Shown: one piece after another, positions 1 to 7,114 of the stretch
Position numbering within the stretch: position 1 is the first letter of the stretch
Layout: the number at the start of each line of letters is the position of its first letter
Assembly (NCBI GenBank): GCA_947627405.1
Contig: CANQVY010000015.1
Coordinates: 1 to 14,887 of the forward strand
Length of the DNA: 14,887 bases
Direction of reading: 5' to 3'
DNA from: an uncultured Bacilli bacterium
GTDB taxonomy: Bacteria > Bacillota_I > Bacilli_A > RF39 > UBA660
Notes under the pieces: model-generated
What the model was told of the DNA's origin: nothing
Seen by the model: only the letters and a program-made list of their open reading frames with translations
Database searches by the model: none
Program-made: the position numbers and the translations under genes

Positions 1-216
1 CATATTGTAATTAACCATAAAAATGGATACTACACTTTATATGCCCATTTATCTAAATATTATGTACAAGTAGGAGATGTTGTAGAAGCAGGAGAAGTTA
101 TAGGAGCTATGGGACATACTGGATATGCATTTGGAACACACTTACATTTTGGAGCATTTAAGGGTTATCCATATCGAGGAGGAACAGCATTCAATTCCTT
201 GCTGTTATTTAAATAA
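1..216 (+). CDS. M23 family metallopeptidase, C-terminal part (5' end outside window)
   Basis: Frame 1 is open from the window edge and gives 71 residues before a TAA at 214-216. The fragment carries the C-terminal half of a peptidase M23 (LytM/lysostaphin-type) domain: YAHLSK (His16 of the fragment) and GTHLHF (His47, His49), the catalytic and zinc-binding His motifs of the family. Between them is the usual glycine-rich beta segment (VGDVVEAGEVIGAMGHTG). Such enzymes are extracellular zinc endopeptidases that cut peptidoglycan cross-links, or degenerate regulators of other hydrolases; the His residues visible here argue for an active enzyme. Signal peptide and N-terminal domains cannot be seen. 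Its stop lies one base before the next ATG, so it is probably cotranscribed and translationally coupled with the WalJ-like gene. Confidence 0.9.
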   Translation, partial: HIVINHKNGYYTLYAHLSKYYVQVGDVVEAGEVIGAMGHTGYAFGTHLHFGAFKGYPYRGGTAFNSLLLFK

Positions 217-217
217 A

Positions 218-982
218 ATGAAAATTAAAGTGATTCGAAGTGGTTCAAAAGAAAATTGTACCTTTATAGCAACAGAAAAAACAGCTATATTAATTGATAT
301 TGGATGTAATTTTATTACTTTACAAAACGCACTTGAAGCAGAAAATATAGATATGCAGTCTATAAGCAAAATTTTAATTACACATATTCACAGCGATCAT
401 ACAAGAGGACTCAAAACTCTTTTAAATCATTTGAATTTAAAAGTTGTAATTCCCACTGCTATGGCAAGAGAATTGCAAAGAATCATCGACCCTAAATACT
501 TTGAAATTGTTGAAGATCAATTTACCATAGGAGATATTTCTGGAGAAATGATACATACTTCACACGATACAGAATCTTCAGTTGGATATGTCTTAAAAGC
601 AGAAAATAAAGAAATTGTCTATATTACAGATACAGGATATATCAATCGTAAATATTTTAAAAAAACAAGCAATAAAGATTTATATCTTATAGAAAGTAAT
701 CATGATGAGGCTTTGCTGATGGATGGACCCTATCCACCTTATTTAAAACAAAGAATTATTAGCGATGAAGGACATTTATCCAATCGAACCACTGCAAGAT
801 ATCTATCCAATGTTATAGGCCCAAAAACAAAAACAATTATTTTAGCTCATGTTAGCGAAAAAAATAATACATATGAACTTGTTTATGAAACAACAAAAAA
901 TAGATTAGAGCAAGAAAAAAAATCAGTAGATACGATTCTAGTAGCTCACCAGCAAGAAGAATTACCAATGATAGAGGTTTAA
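218..982 (+). CDS. walJ: MBL-fold metallo-hydrolase, WalJ/YycJ-like
   Basis: A 254-residue cytoplasmic metallo-beta-lactamase-fold protein. The HxHxDH metal motif is THIHSDHT (His56, His58, Asp60, His61); further likely ligands are His116, Asp138 (TDTG), His162 (SNHDEALL), His186 (GHLSN) and His211 (AHVSE). The SNHD, GHLSN and late His motifs are typical of the YycJ/WalJ subfamily, which in Bacilli lies at the end of the walRK operon beside rlmH, as here. WalJ has been linked to cell-wall control and to coordinating division with replication, with nuclease activity proposed; the exact substrate is unsettled. The frame is open upstream to 125, but that part overlaps the M23 gene and has no family match. 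ATG 218 gives the normal length and starts one base after the M23 stop. No Shine-Dalgarno is visible, so translation is probably coupled. Confidence 0.9.
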   Translation: MKIKVIRSGSKENCTFIATEKTAILIDIGCNFITLQNALEAENIDMQSISKILITHIHSDHTRGLKTLLNHLNLKVVIPTAMARELQRIIDPKYFEIVEDQFTIGDISGEMIHTSHDTESSVGYVLKAENKEIVYITDTGYINRKYFKKTSNKDLYLIESNHDEALLMDGPYPPYLKQRIISDEGHLSNRTTARYLSNVIGPKTKTIILAHVSEKNNTYELVYETTKNRLEQEKKSVDTILVAHQQEELPMIEV

Positions 983-983
983 T

Positions 984-1439
984 ATGATAAAGATCATTTG
1001 TGTAGGTAAAATAAAAGAGCAATATATAAAAGAAGCAATTACCGATTATTACAATCGAATAAAAAAATATACGAAGATTGAAATAATTGAAGTAATGGAT
1101 GAAAAAATAGAAGAAGAAAAAACAACAAAGAAGAAAGAAGGACAAAGAATTTTTAAACATATTAAAGATAAAGATTATGTGGTTGTTTTAGATATTTTAG
1201 GAAAACAATATACTTCTATAGAATTTGCAAAATTTATGAACGATACTTGCATAATAAGTTCAAATATTGTATTTATTATAGGAGGATCTCTAGGGTTAGA
1301 GGATACTGTAAAAGAAAGAGCCAACATCTGTATATCTTTTTCAAAATTTACTTTTCCCCATCAATTATTTAGAGTTTTGCTTTTGGAACAAATTTATCGT
1401 TCTTATAAAATAAATAATAATGAAAATTACCACAAATAA
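984..1439 (+). CDS. rlmH: 23S rRNA (pseudouridine-1915-N3)-methyltransferase RlmH
   Basis: A 151-residue SPOUT-class methyltransferase that uses S-adenosylmethionine to methylate N3 of pseudouridine 1915 in helix 69 of 23S rRNA, acting on assembled 70S ribosomes. Evidence: the N-terminus MIKIICVGKIK, the SAM-binding knot segment FIIGGSLGL (97-105), and the family's near-invariant C-terminus FPHQLFRVLLLEQIYRSYKI (124-143) ending in NYHK. Length is slightly below the usual ~159. It begins one base after the walJ stop, with TAGAGG a few bases before the ATG as ribosome binding site, so the two genes are one transcript. The walJ-rlmH pairing is conserved in Bacilli. An antisense open frame across its first half is a low-complexity shadow. 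Confidence 0.96.
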   Translation: MIKIICVGKIKEQYIKEAITDYYNRIKKYTKIEIIEVMDEKIEEEKTTKKKEGQRIFKHIKDKDYVVVLDILGKQYTSIEFAKFMNDTCIISSNIVFIIGGSLGLEDTVKERANICISFSKFTFPHQLFRVLLLEQIYRSYKINNNENYHK

Positions 1440-1471
1440 AAAAAAAGAATACTATATATAAAGGAGAAAAT

Positions 1472-2884
1472 ATGAAAAGATTAAATGAATTGTATGATTG
1501 TCCTTATGATGTAGAGATTAATGATGTAAAGATTAATTCAAAACAAGTAACCCCAGGAGATATTTTCGTTTGTACAATGGGAGTAACAGCTGACAGACAT
1601 GATTTTATCGATGAAGCGATAGAAAATGGAGCGGCGGCTATTGTTGTAAGTAAAGATGTAGAAAAGAAAAAAGTACCAATTATTAAAGTAGAAAATACCA
1701 ATAAAGAGTTATTTTATATTGCTGGGAAACTTTATGATTTTCCTCAAAGAAAACTTGAAATGATTGGAATCACAGGAACAAATGGAAAAACTTCTGTTGC
1801 TGAGATTCTCTATCAATTAATTGGAGAAAAGTGTGCTTATTTAGGGACAAATGGAAAGAAATATAAGAATCATAGCGAAATGATTCGTAATACAACTCCA
1901 GATGTGGATCGACTATATAAATATTTTAGCGAGTTTATTGATAATGGTTGTAAAACTTTAGTCATGGAATCGTCTAGTGAAGCTATGTATTGGCATCGGT
2001 TAGATGATATTCAGTATGATATATGTATTCTTACAAACATAACAGAAGATCATTTAAATATTCATAAAACTTTAGAAAATTATGTAGAATGTAAAAGTAG
2101 ATTGTTTTCTTTAGTTAAAGAAAATGGGTATAGTATATTAAACAGTGATAGTCCATTTTTCGATACGGTTTTGAAATACGCTAAAGGAACGGTAGTTACT
2201 TATGGATTTAAAAAAGAGGATACTTTATATATAAAAGATTATAAAGAAGAGAAAACATTAAATATAACATTTGTTTATAAGAATAAGGAATATTTTGTTA
2301 AATCTTCGTTGCTAGGAAATTTTAATGTATTAAATATTGCAGCTTCTATCTTAGCATGTGCATGTAGAGGAGAGTCGATTGAAAAAATTGTAAAAAAGAT
2401 TGAAAACCTAAAACAAATTGAAGGTAGATTTGAAGTTCTTGATTTTCATCAAAATTATACTTTAATATTAGATTATGCGCATACAACAGATGCCTTTAAT
2501 CATATTTTAGAATATTTAAATAAAATAAAAAAAGGAAGAATTATTACATTAACTGGGTCTGCTGGCGGCCGTGAACGAAAAAAAAGACCAGCAATGGGGA
2601 AAGCGGTTCTAGATCAATCTGATTTTGTTGTCTTTACAATGGATGATCCTAGATATGAAAAAGTCTCAGACATTATTGACGATTTGCTATTAGAAACAGA
2701 TAAAAAAAATTATATCCGCATTGAAGATAGGCGCCAAGCTATAAAATATGCATTAGATATGGCAAAAAAAGATGACATTGTTTTAATAGCTGGTAAGGGA
2801 AGAGACAATTATATGGCAGTAGAAGATCAATACCTGCCATATAACGATTATGAAGAAATTGTAAAATATTTTGAAAATAAATAA
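1472..2884 (+). CDS. murE: UDP-N-acetylmuramyl-tripeptide synthetase MurE
   Basis: A 470-residue Mur ligase that adds the third, usually diamino, acid to UDP-MurNAc-L-Ala-D-Glu in the cytoplasm, using ATP. Domains: N-terminal UDP-MurNAc-binding region (1-92); ATPase domain with P-loop GTNGKTS (102-108), the family's carbamylated Lys in KSRLF (Lys208), and NITEDHLNIH; C-terminal domain with DYAHT (334-338), the specificity motif DDPRYE (391-396) and GKGRDNY (441-447). Meso-DAP enzymes normally read DNPR and GKGHE; both are altered here, so the amino acid added (DAP, Lys or another) cannot be assigned from sequence. AAGGAG at 1461-1466 is a strong ribosome binding site for ATG 1472. It follows rlmH by 32 bases and is closed by a strong terminator. 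Otherwise full length. Confidence 0.96.
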   Translation: MKRLNELYDCPYDVEINDVKINSKQVTPGDIFVCTMGVTADRHDFIDEAIENGAAAIVVSKDVEKKKVPIIKVENTNKELFYIAGKLYDFPQRKLEMIGITGTNGKTSVAEILYQLIGEKCAYLGTNGKKYKNHSEMIRNTTPDVDRLYKYFSEFIDNGCKTLVMESSSEAMYWHRLDDIQYDICILTNITEDHLNIHKTLENYVECKSRLFSLVKENGYSILNSDSPFFDTVLKYAKGTVVTYGFKKEDTLYIKDYKEEKTLNITFVYKNKEYFVKSSLLGNFNVLNIAASILACACRGESIEKIVKKIENLKQIEGRFEVLDFHQNYTLILDYAHTTDAFNHILEYLNKIKKGRIITLTGSAGGRERKKRPAMGKAVLDQSDFVVFTMDDPRYEKVSDIIDDLLLETDKKNYIRIEDRRQAIKYALDMAKKDDIVLIAGKGRDNYMAVEDQYLPYNDYEEIVKYFENK

Positions 2885-2908
2885 ACATGCTCATGGCATG
2901 TTTTTTTG
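2884..2908 (+). terminator. Intrinsic terminator after murE
   Basis: A perfect 7-bp stem (AACATGC 2884-2890 with GCATGTT 2896-2902) encloses the loop TCATG, with a T run to 2907 after the stem. It overlaps the last base of the murE stop codon and ends the M23-walJ-rlmH-murE transcript. Confidence 0.88.
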
Positions 2909-2913
2909 TTTTT

Positions 2914-2924
2914 CATACTATAAT
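2914..2924 (+). promoter_or_regulatory. Candidate -10 element for the AGCS symporter gene
   Basis: CATACTATAAT contains a perfect TATAAT at 2919-2924, just downstream of the murE terminator. No convincing -35 is present at the right distance. The predicted transcript start (about 2931) falls right at the ribosome binding site, so the leader would be only about 10 bases. The same CATACTATAA string occurs on the minus strand ahead of the PBP gene. Confidence 0.4.
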
Positions 2925-2929
2925 TAATT

Positions 2930-2935
2930 AGGTGA
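2930..2935 (+). promoter_or_regulatory. Ribosome binding site that decides the AGCS start
   Basis: AGGTGA lies 5 bases before GTG 2941. It overlaps the alternative in-frame GTG at 2932, which has no site of its own at the right distance, so 2941 is preferred. Confidence 0.6.
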
Positions 2936-2940
2936 AGAAA

Positions 2941-4200
2941 GTGCTTAATAAAATAGTTTGGGCAATAGCAACATCAATGCTATTATTTAGTGGATTTTAT
3001 TTTACATGTAAATTAAAAGCGGTTCAATTTAATTTTAAAAGAATGATAAAAAGTTTAAAAACAAGTGAAAGAACTACAATTTCACCATTACAGACCTTAA
3101 TGTTATCATCTGCAGCCAAAATAGGAGTAGGCTCTATAGCGGGAATTGCCTTAGCATTATATTTAGGAAATGAAGGAACAATCTTTTGGCTATGGGTTAC
3201 CTCTTTAATTCTTGCTCCAAATGCTTTTGTAGAAAGTTTATTTGGCGCTAAATACAAGAAAAAAGATAATGGAATTTATACGGGTGGTCCATCTTATTAT
3301 ATAAAAGAGGGGTTAAATAATAAAAAACTTAGCTCTATATATGCTCTATTAATTATTGTTGTTTATATTTTTTGTTTTTCTTCCATTCAAACAAATACAA
3401 TTGCTAATAGTATTTTTCATTCCTATCAGATAAATAAAGGAATGATTGCTGTGATCATTGTTATTCTTAGCGGCATTATTATTTTTAAAAATATTCAAGA
3501 TTTAATTAAAATTATTTCTTCTTTTGTACCATTTATGTGTTTAATTTATATTACTATTGGAATGTATATTATTCTTCATAATATAGATCAAATACCTATG
3601 ATATTAGAAAAAATTCTAAAAGAAGCATTTAATTTTGAATCCTTTACGACTGGTTTTTTATCCTCTTTAATTATTGGAATCCAAAGAGGAATTTTTTCCA
3701 ATGAAGCCGGTCTTGGGACTGGAGCCATAGCATCTGCTACATCGGATACTAGAAATTATAAAAATCAAGGATATATACAAATTATAGGCATTTATTTTAC
3801 TTCCTTAGTAATTTGTACCATATCTGCTTTTATCATTTTATTATCTCCTTATAAAACATTAAATTTAAAGAACATAAATGGTATAGAAATCTCTTTATTT
3901 GCCTTAAAATATCATTTAGGTTCTTTTGGAGAATTATTTTTGATTTTATCAATTGTATTATTTGCTTTTTCCACCATTATTGCTGGATACTATTACGGAG
4001 AAAGCAGTTTGAGATTTGTAAGCAAAAAAATTTCCAAAACCAAAATTTTTCTATTGAAAACCATAACATTAATCATTTTATTTGTTGGAGCCATAACGAA
4101 ACCAGGACCATTATGGAAAATAAGCGATTTTATCATAGGATTATTAGCGATTATTAATATTTATAGTATATTAAAACTATATAATAAAGATAAATTGTGA
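2941..4200 (+). CDS. Alanine/glycine:cation symporter family (AGCS) protein
   Basis: A 419-residue polytopic membrane protein of the AGCS (DagA/AlsT) family, which imports alanine, glycine or related amino acids with Na+ or H+. Signatures: KIGVGSIAGIALALYLG (60-76) followed by IFWLWVTSLI, GGPSYYIKEGL (115-125), QRGIFSNEAGLGTGAIASA (248-266) and GYYYGES (349-355). Hydrophobic segments recur through the length, about 10-11 helices. It starts at GTG 2941 using AGGTGA at 2930-2935; an in-frame GTG at 2932 would add three residues. It is short for the family (usually ~440-480), mainly at the ends. It lies behind the murE terminator with a -10-like element of its own and probably forms a separate unit, possibly read into ung. 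It ends in TGA followed at once by in-frame TAA. Substrate is inferred from family only. Confidence 0.9.
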   Translation: MLNKIVWAIATSMLLFSGFYFTCKLKAVQFNFKRMIKSLKTSERTTISPLQTLMLSSAAKIGVGSIAGIALALYLGNEGTIFWLWVTSLILAPNAFVESLFGAKYKKKDNGIYTGGPSYYIKEGLNNKKLSSIYALLIIVVYIFCFSSIQTNTIANSIFHSYQINKGMIAVIIVILSGIIIFKNIQDLIKIISSFVPFMCLIYITIGMYIILHNIDQIPMILEKILKEAFNFESFTTGFLSSLIIGIQRGIFSNEAGLGTGAIASATSDTRNYKNQGYIQIIGIYFTSLVICTISAFIILLSPYKTLNLKNINGIEISLFALKYHLGSFGELFLILSIVLFAFSTIIAGYYYGESSLRFVSKKISKTKIFLLKTITLIILFVGAITKPGPLWKISDFIIGLLAIINIYSILKLYNKDKL

Positions 4201-4206
4201 TAAAAT
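4198..4206 (+). promoter_or_regulatory. Candidate extended -10 promoter for ung
   Basis: TGATAAAAT fits the extended -10 form TGn-TAAAAT and overlaps the AGCS stop codon. No good -35 is seen. A start near 4213 would give a leader of about 12 bases beginning at the ribosome binding site GGAAGTGA (4213-4220). Confidence 0.35.
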
Positions 4207-4224
4207 GGAGATGGAAGTGATATT

Positions 4225-4890
4225 ATGATAGGGAATGGTTGGGATCAATTATTAAAAGAAGAATTACAAAAAGATTATTTTAATCATTTAATTGAATTTA
4301 TAAAAAAAGAATACAAAGAAAAAACAATATATCCAAAACAGGCAGATATTTTTAATGCTTTTCGTTATACCAAATATGAGGAAGTTAAAGTTGTTATTCT
4401 AGGGCAAGATCCTTATCATGGAGAAAATCAGGCAGAAGGGCTGTCATTTTCTGTAAAAAAAGGAATTAAGAAACCACCATCATTAGTTAATATTTATAAA
4501 GAATTACAGGATGATTTAAATATTCCTATAGAAAAAGACGGTTCATTAGTTCATTGGGCAGAACAAGGAGTTTTATTATTAAATGCCGTTTTAACTGTAG
4601 AAAAAGATAAAGCTGCTTCTCATCAAGGAAAAGGTTGGGAAATATTTACCGACGAAGTGATTAAATTGCTAAATAAAAAGCAAACGCCAATCATATTTAT
4701 ATTATGGGGAAATTATGCTCGAAGTAAAAAAAAGTACATCACCAATTCAATTCATTATATTATTGAATCAGCACATCCTTCTCCTTTATCCGCTCATAAT
4801 GGTTTTTTTGGAAGCAAACCATTTTCTAAAACGAATGAATTTTTAAAAAAATCCAACCAAACTCCTATAGATTGGTCTTTAGCAAAATAA
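4225..4890 (+). CDS. ung: Uracil-DNA glycosylase, family 1
   Basis: A 221-residue family 1 UDG that excises uracil from DNA and so starts base excision repair. The water-activating loop GQDPYH (60-65, catalytic Asp62), the uracil-stacking Phe in GLSFSV, the proline-rich loop KPPSLVNIYKEL (83-94), the uracil-specificity Asn in LLLNAVLTV (Asn120), and the minor-groove intercalation loop HPSPLSA (184-190, catalytic His184) are all present. Length is normal for the family. ATG 4225 is preceded by GGAAGTGA, the same unusual ribosome binding site form as in the LemA-like gene. It lies 24 bases after the AGCS gene and converges on the LemA-like gene, with a short hairpin between them. Nothing looks altered. 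Confidence 0.97.
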   Translation: MIGNGWDQLLKEELQKDYFNHLIEFIKKEYKEKTIYPKQADIFNAFRYTKYEEVKVVILGQDPYHGENQAEGLSFSVKKGIKKPPSLVNIYKELQDDLNIPIEKDGSLVHWAEQGVLLLNAVLTVEKDKAASHQGKGWEIFTDEVIKLLNKKQTPIIFILWGNYARSKKKYITNSIHYIIESAHPSPLSAHNGFFGSKPFSKTNEFLKKSNQTPIDWSLAK

Positions 4891-4917
4891 AAAAAATTAC
4901 GAATGTAATCTTTTATT
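4890..4917. terminator. Weak bidirectional terminator between ung and the LemA-like gene
   Basis: ATTAC (4896-4900) and GTAAT (4905-4909) form a 5-bp stem with loop GAAT. It is flanked by an A run on the left and CTTTT on the right, so each strand has a T-rich tail. It fits the convergent gene ends, but the stem is short and AT-rich. Confidence 0.5.
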
Positions 4918-5461
4918 CTTTATAATTATCTTTTAAAATTTCATAAATTTCTTCTGTCTCTTTTTCATAAAATTCTTTTTTCTTTAAATGCAGGATAGCA
5001 CCGACAAGATTAGCTGGAAAGGAACAGATTAATTTGTTAAAAATGGTAACATTGTCATTATAAAAACTTTCTCCCGCTTCAATTTCTTGTTTATTCATAA
5101 ACAACTCATCCATGATTTTCTTTATATTTTCTTCTTCATATAGATGAACATTATTGTCCATGATTTCATTTATAATTCTAGATCCCTTTTGTAATTCTTT
5201 GTTAATCTCAAAATTATTTAAATGATTGTCTTTAATTTTAATGATAATATCTAAAAGCCTATTTTCATCCTTAAATTTTTCTTTAATTATAGGGATTAAC
5301 CTTTCAAAAAGTGACATTTTTTCTTTTAAACTTTTATTAATTTTATTTTCCGCCTCTTGAATACGAATCATTGCGAATTGATATTTATTATAATAAATAG
5401 TAAATATCATAAGTAGCAAAGAAATAGCAATTACTGCAATAACAATTATATATAATATCAT
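4913..5461 (-). CDS. LemA family protein
   Basis: A 182-residue protein with one N-terminal membrane helix (about 3-23), then a long charged helical region. The segment ESFYNDNVTIFNKLICSFPA (131-150) plus NLVGAILHLKKKEFYE resembles the LemA family core (FYNxxVxxYNxxIxxFPxNLxAxxxxFxxxxYFE), and the early NKSLKEKMSLFERLIPIIKE matches the family's 'RRxDLIPNLV' helix. LemA proteins are membrane-anchored helical bundles of uncertain role, often beside TPM-domain or protease genes; no such partner is here. The gene is monocistronic, divergent from pduL, with its own promoter and the ribosome binding site AGGAAGTGAT (5465-5474). Only the C-terminal third is a clear match, so this is a divergent member. 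Confidence 0.75.
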   Translation of the reverse strand: MILYIIVIAVIAISLLLMIFTIYYNKYQFAMIRIQEAENKINKSLKEKMSLFERLIPIIKEKFKDENRLLDIIIKIKDNHLNNFEINKELQKGSRIINEIMDNNVHLYEEENIKKIMDELFMNKQEIEAGESFYNDNVTIFNKLICSFPANLVGAILHLKKKEFYEKETEEIYEILKDNYKE

Positions 5462-5484
5462 ATTATCACTTCCTAGTATAAATT

Positions 5485-5513
5485 ATTATACCAAAAAAAA
5501 CAGAAAGGTACAA
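5485..5513 (-). promoter_or_regulatory. Promoter of the LemA-like gene
   Basis: Read on the minus strand: TTGTAC (5513-5508), a 17-base spacer, then TATAAT (5490-5485), with TG one base upstream of the -10 (extended -10). The predicted start near 5478 leaves a leader of about 17 bases that opens just before the ribosome binding site. Confidence 0.65.
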
Positions 5514-5636
5514 TACCAAGGATTATAGGAAACGATTCTTCATATTTTTTTTAATTTGAATAAGAGAAAATCCAACCTAACTCTTGCAAATAAAAACATG
5601 TATTTTAATAATAAAAGATTTATTTGATGAAATCTA

Positions 5637-5645
5637 TGTTATAAT
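5637..5645 (+). promoter_or_regulatory. Extended -10 promoter of pduL
   Basis: TGTTATAAT is a perfect extended -10 (TGn-TATAAT). The -35 region is weak. The expected start is about 5652, giving a leader of roughly 23 bases to ATG 5675. The 212-base gap shared with the LemA-like gene holds these two divergent promoters and no other clear element. Confidence 0.65.
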
Positions 5646-5674
5646 GACTAAGAAAGAAAGGAATGAAACATACA

Positions 5675-6238
5675 ATGAAAGTACTATTAGGAGTATCAAA
5701 TAAGCATGTACATTTATGCGAAGAGGATTATAAAATATTATTTAATGGAATTGAAATGAAAAAAGAAAAAGATCTCGTGCAACCAGGACAATTTGCATCC
5801 AATTTATTTGTAGATGTAAAAACGGAGGCAGGAGAATTAAAGCATTTAAGAGTATTGGGACCAATTCGTAGCTATACGCAAGTAGAATTAGCAAAAACAG
5901 ATAGTTTTAAGTTAAAAATTAATCCCCCTGTAAGAGAATCAGGTAATTTAAAGGGAGCAAGTCAAGTTACTTTAATTGGACCAACTGGAGAAATCACAAA
6001 AGAATGTGCAATCATTGCCAATAGGCACATCCATGTAAATAAAGAAATTAGAGAACAATATGGATTGGTTGGGGTAGATGAAGTAAAAGTAGTAATTCCT
6101 GGAGAAAAAGGATCCATTCTTGATCACGTATCTTTAAAAGATGCTCAAGAAGCTGCATTTGAATTTCATATTGACACGGATGATGCCAATGCTACCTTAG
6201 CAAAAACAGGGGATTTATTAGAAGTAATAGTAGATTAA
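5675..6238 (+). CDS. pduL: PduL-type phosphate acyltransferase (phosphotransacylase)
   Basis: A 187-residue zinc-dependent acyltransferase of the PduL family, exchanging CoA and phosphate on acetyl- or propanoyl-groups (acyl-CoA + Pi to acyl-phosphate + CoA). Zinc-site and active-site motifs: SNKHVHL (8-14; His11, His13), NRHIH (117-120), the Arg of NPPVRESG (Arg87), and FHIDTDDAN with His165. Two PduL repeats span roughly 1-95 and 96-187. The N-terminus starts directly on the catalytic fold, without the extra helix that targets microcompartment PduL, and no shell genes are near, so this is probably a cytosolic Pta substitute in acetate formation. ATG 5675 is preferred; an in-frame ATG at 5663 lies one base after AAGGA and would add KHT. 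The first motif has Lys where family members usually have Arg. Confidence 0.93.
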   Translation: MKVLLGVSNKHVHLCEEDYKILFNGIEMKKEKDLVQPGQFASNLFVDVKTEAGELKHLRVLGPIRSYTQVELAKTDSFKLKINPPVRESGNLKGASQVTLIGPTGEITKECAIIANRHIHVNKEIREQYGLVGVDEVKVVIPGEKGSILDHVSLKDAQEAAFEFHIDTDDANATLAKTGDLLEVIVD

Positions 6239-6271
6239 CTATTGCTTTTTCATTGAAAAAAACAATAATAC

Positions 6272-6300
6272 TTGCCAAAAAGAAGAAAAAATGATATAAT
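6272..6300 (+). promoter_or_regulatory. Promoter of the unrecognised 250-residue gene
   Basis: TTGCCA (6272-6277), 17-base spacer, TATAAT (6295-6300), with TG one base before the -10. This is the best sigma-A promoter in the window. Transcription would start near 6307, after the in-frame ATG at 6301, which therefore cannot be the start codon. Confidence 0.75.
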
Positions 6301-6337
6301 ATGTTGTCAAGAAAGGCAAAAGGATCGATAAGAAAAG

Positions 6338-6345
6338 AAGGGAAG
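6338..6345 (+). promoter_or_regulatory. Ribosome binding site deciding the start of the 250-residue gene
   Basis: AAGGGAAG lies 9 bases before ATG 6355. Together with the promoter ending at 6300 it places the start at 6355 rather than 6301. Confidence 0.55.
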
Positions 6346-6354
6346 TATGTAGCC

Positions 6355-7107
6355 ATGAATGAAAAGTTGTTAAAACAATTAAAAAAGAAAGATAATTATA
6401 GTGTAAATCAATATGAAAGATTAGAGAATTTAGCGCAATTTATACGAAAGAAAGGATTTAATCATGATTCTATCCACAACATTACTTCTTTAGTAACCTA
6501 CTATAATTACATTAAGAATAGATTTGATGCAACGCGTTATCAGCATTATAGAAAACCATTTATTGAATATATGAGTCAATATTATGATCCAAAAAAAGTA
6601 GAAGATTATTTTGATGGAAAAATTCCAGACGAACAATTCCTAGATGATTTTCTAAAAGCACAGGAAGCACCAAAGAAAGAGCAAAAAAATATAGAAATAG
6701 CTGAATCCTCTAATATCCAAGAGAAAGATAACTTTGAAAATAATGAAAATTCAAATAAGTTATCAATGCAAAATTCAGAGGTTCAATTGAAACTTCAAGA
6801 GTCTACAAAGGCCAAAATCAAATTTATATTAATCAAAAAGCATATGCATTTAAAAATACAACGCAAAAAAGAAGTCCACAAGAATAATTTACAGAGTATT
6901 GGAAATTCTCTTTCGAGTGGAAAAGAAAAGCTTGGACAACTTTTCGATCGCATTTATGATGTAATACATCGAAAAGATGCATATGAACAATGGCAAAGAG
7001 GATGTATCCAAGCTCTTGAAGAACAAAATAGGGAATTGGCTCTAATGAATCAAGAAAAAGAAGTAAATGCAGATACTGAAAACAAGCAAGTAAAAATAAA
7101 AAAATAA
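6355..7107 (+). CDS. Unrecognised hydrophilic protein, 250 residues
   Basis: I do not recognise a family. No signal peptide or membrane helix is visible, so it is probably cytoplasmic. Three parts can be seen: a helical, Tyr-rich N-terminal region (about 1-104, e.g. NITSLVTYYNYIKNRF, FIEYMSQYYDPKKVEDYF) that looks like a folded domain; a polar Glu/Asn/Ser/Lys-rich linker (about 105-150); and a basic stretch (152-180, with KAKIKFILIKKHMHLKIQRK) leading to a C-terminal helical segment (190-234, e.g. QALEEQNRELALMNQEKE) with coiled-coil character. The basic patch could bind nucleic acid or membrane phospholipid, but that is only a guess. It has its own strong promoter and strong terminator, so it is a single-gene unit. 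Codon use looks like its neighbours. The frame is open upstream to 6301, before the likely transcript start. Confidence 0.8.
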   Translation: MNEKLLKQLKKKDNYSVNQYERLENLAQFIRKKGFNHDSIHNITSLVTYYNYIKNRFDATRYQHYRKPFIEYMSQYYDPKKVEDYFDGKIPDEQFLDDFLKAQEAPKKEQKNIEIAESSNIQEKDNFENNENSNKLSMQNSEVQLKLQESTKAKIKFILIKKHMHLKIQRKKEVHKNNLQSIGNSLSSGKEKLGQLFDRIYDVIHRKDAYEQWQRGCIQALEEQNRELALMNQEKEVNADTENKQVKIKK

Positions 7108-7114
7108 TAAAAGG

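Noticed and set aside
852..1160. Minus-strand open frame of 102 codons with many Phe, Tyr and Ile
   Set aside because: It is the shadow of the Lys/Glu-rich rlmH and walJ codons; there is no ribosome binding site, and both plus-strand genes are clearly real.
6241..6266. Hairpin-like stretch after pduL (TTTTT against AAAAA)
   Set aside because: It is all A/T apart from one pair, has a mismatch and a bulge, and no T run follows it. I could not support a terminator for pduL.
6301..6354. Longer N-terminus for the 250-residue protein from ATG 6301
   Set aside because: The ATG directly abuts the -10 element and would precede the transcript start; ATG 6355 has a ribosome binding site.
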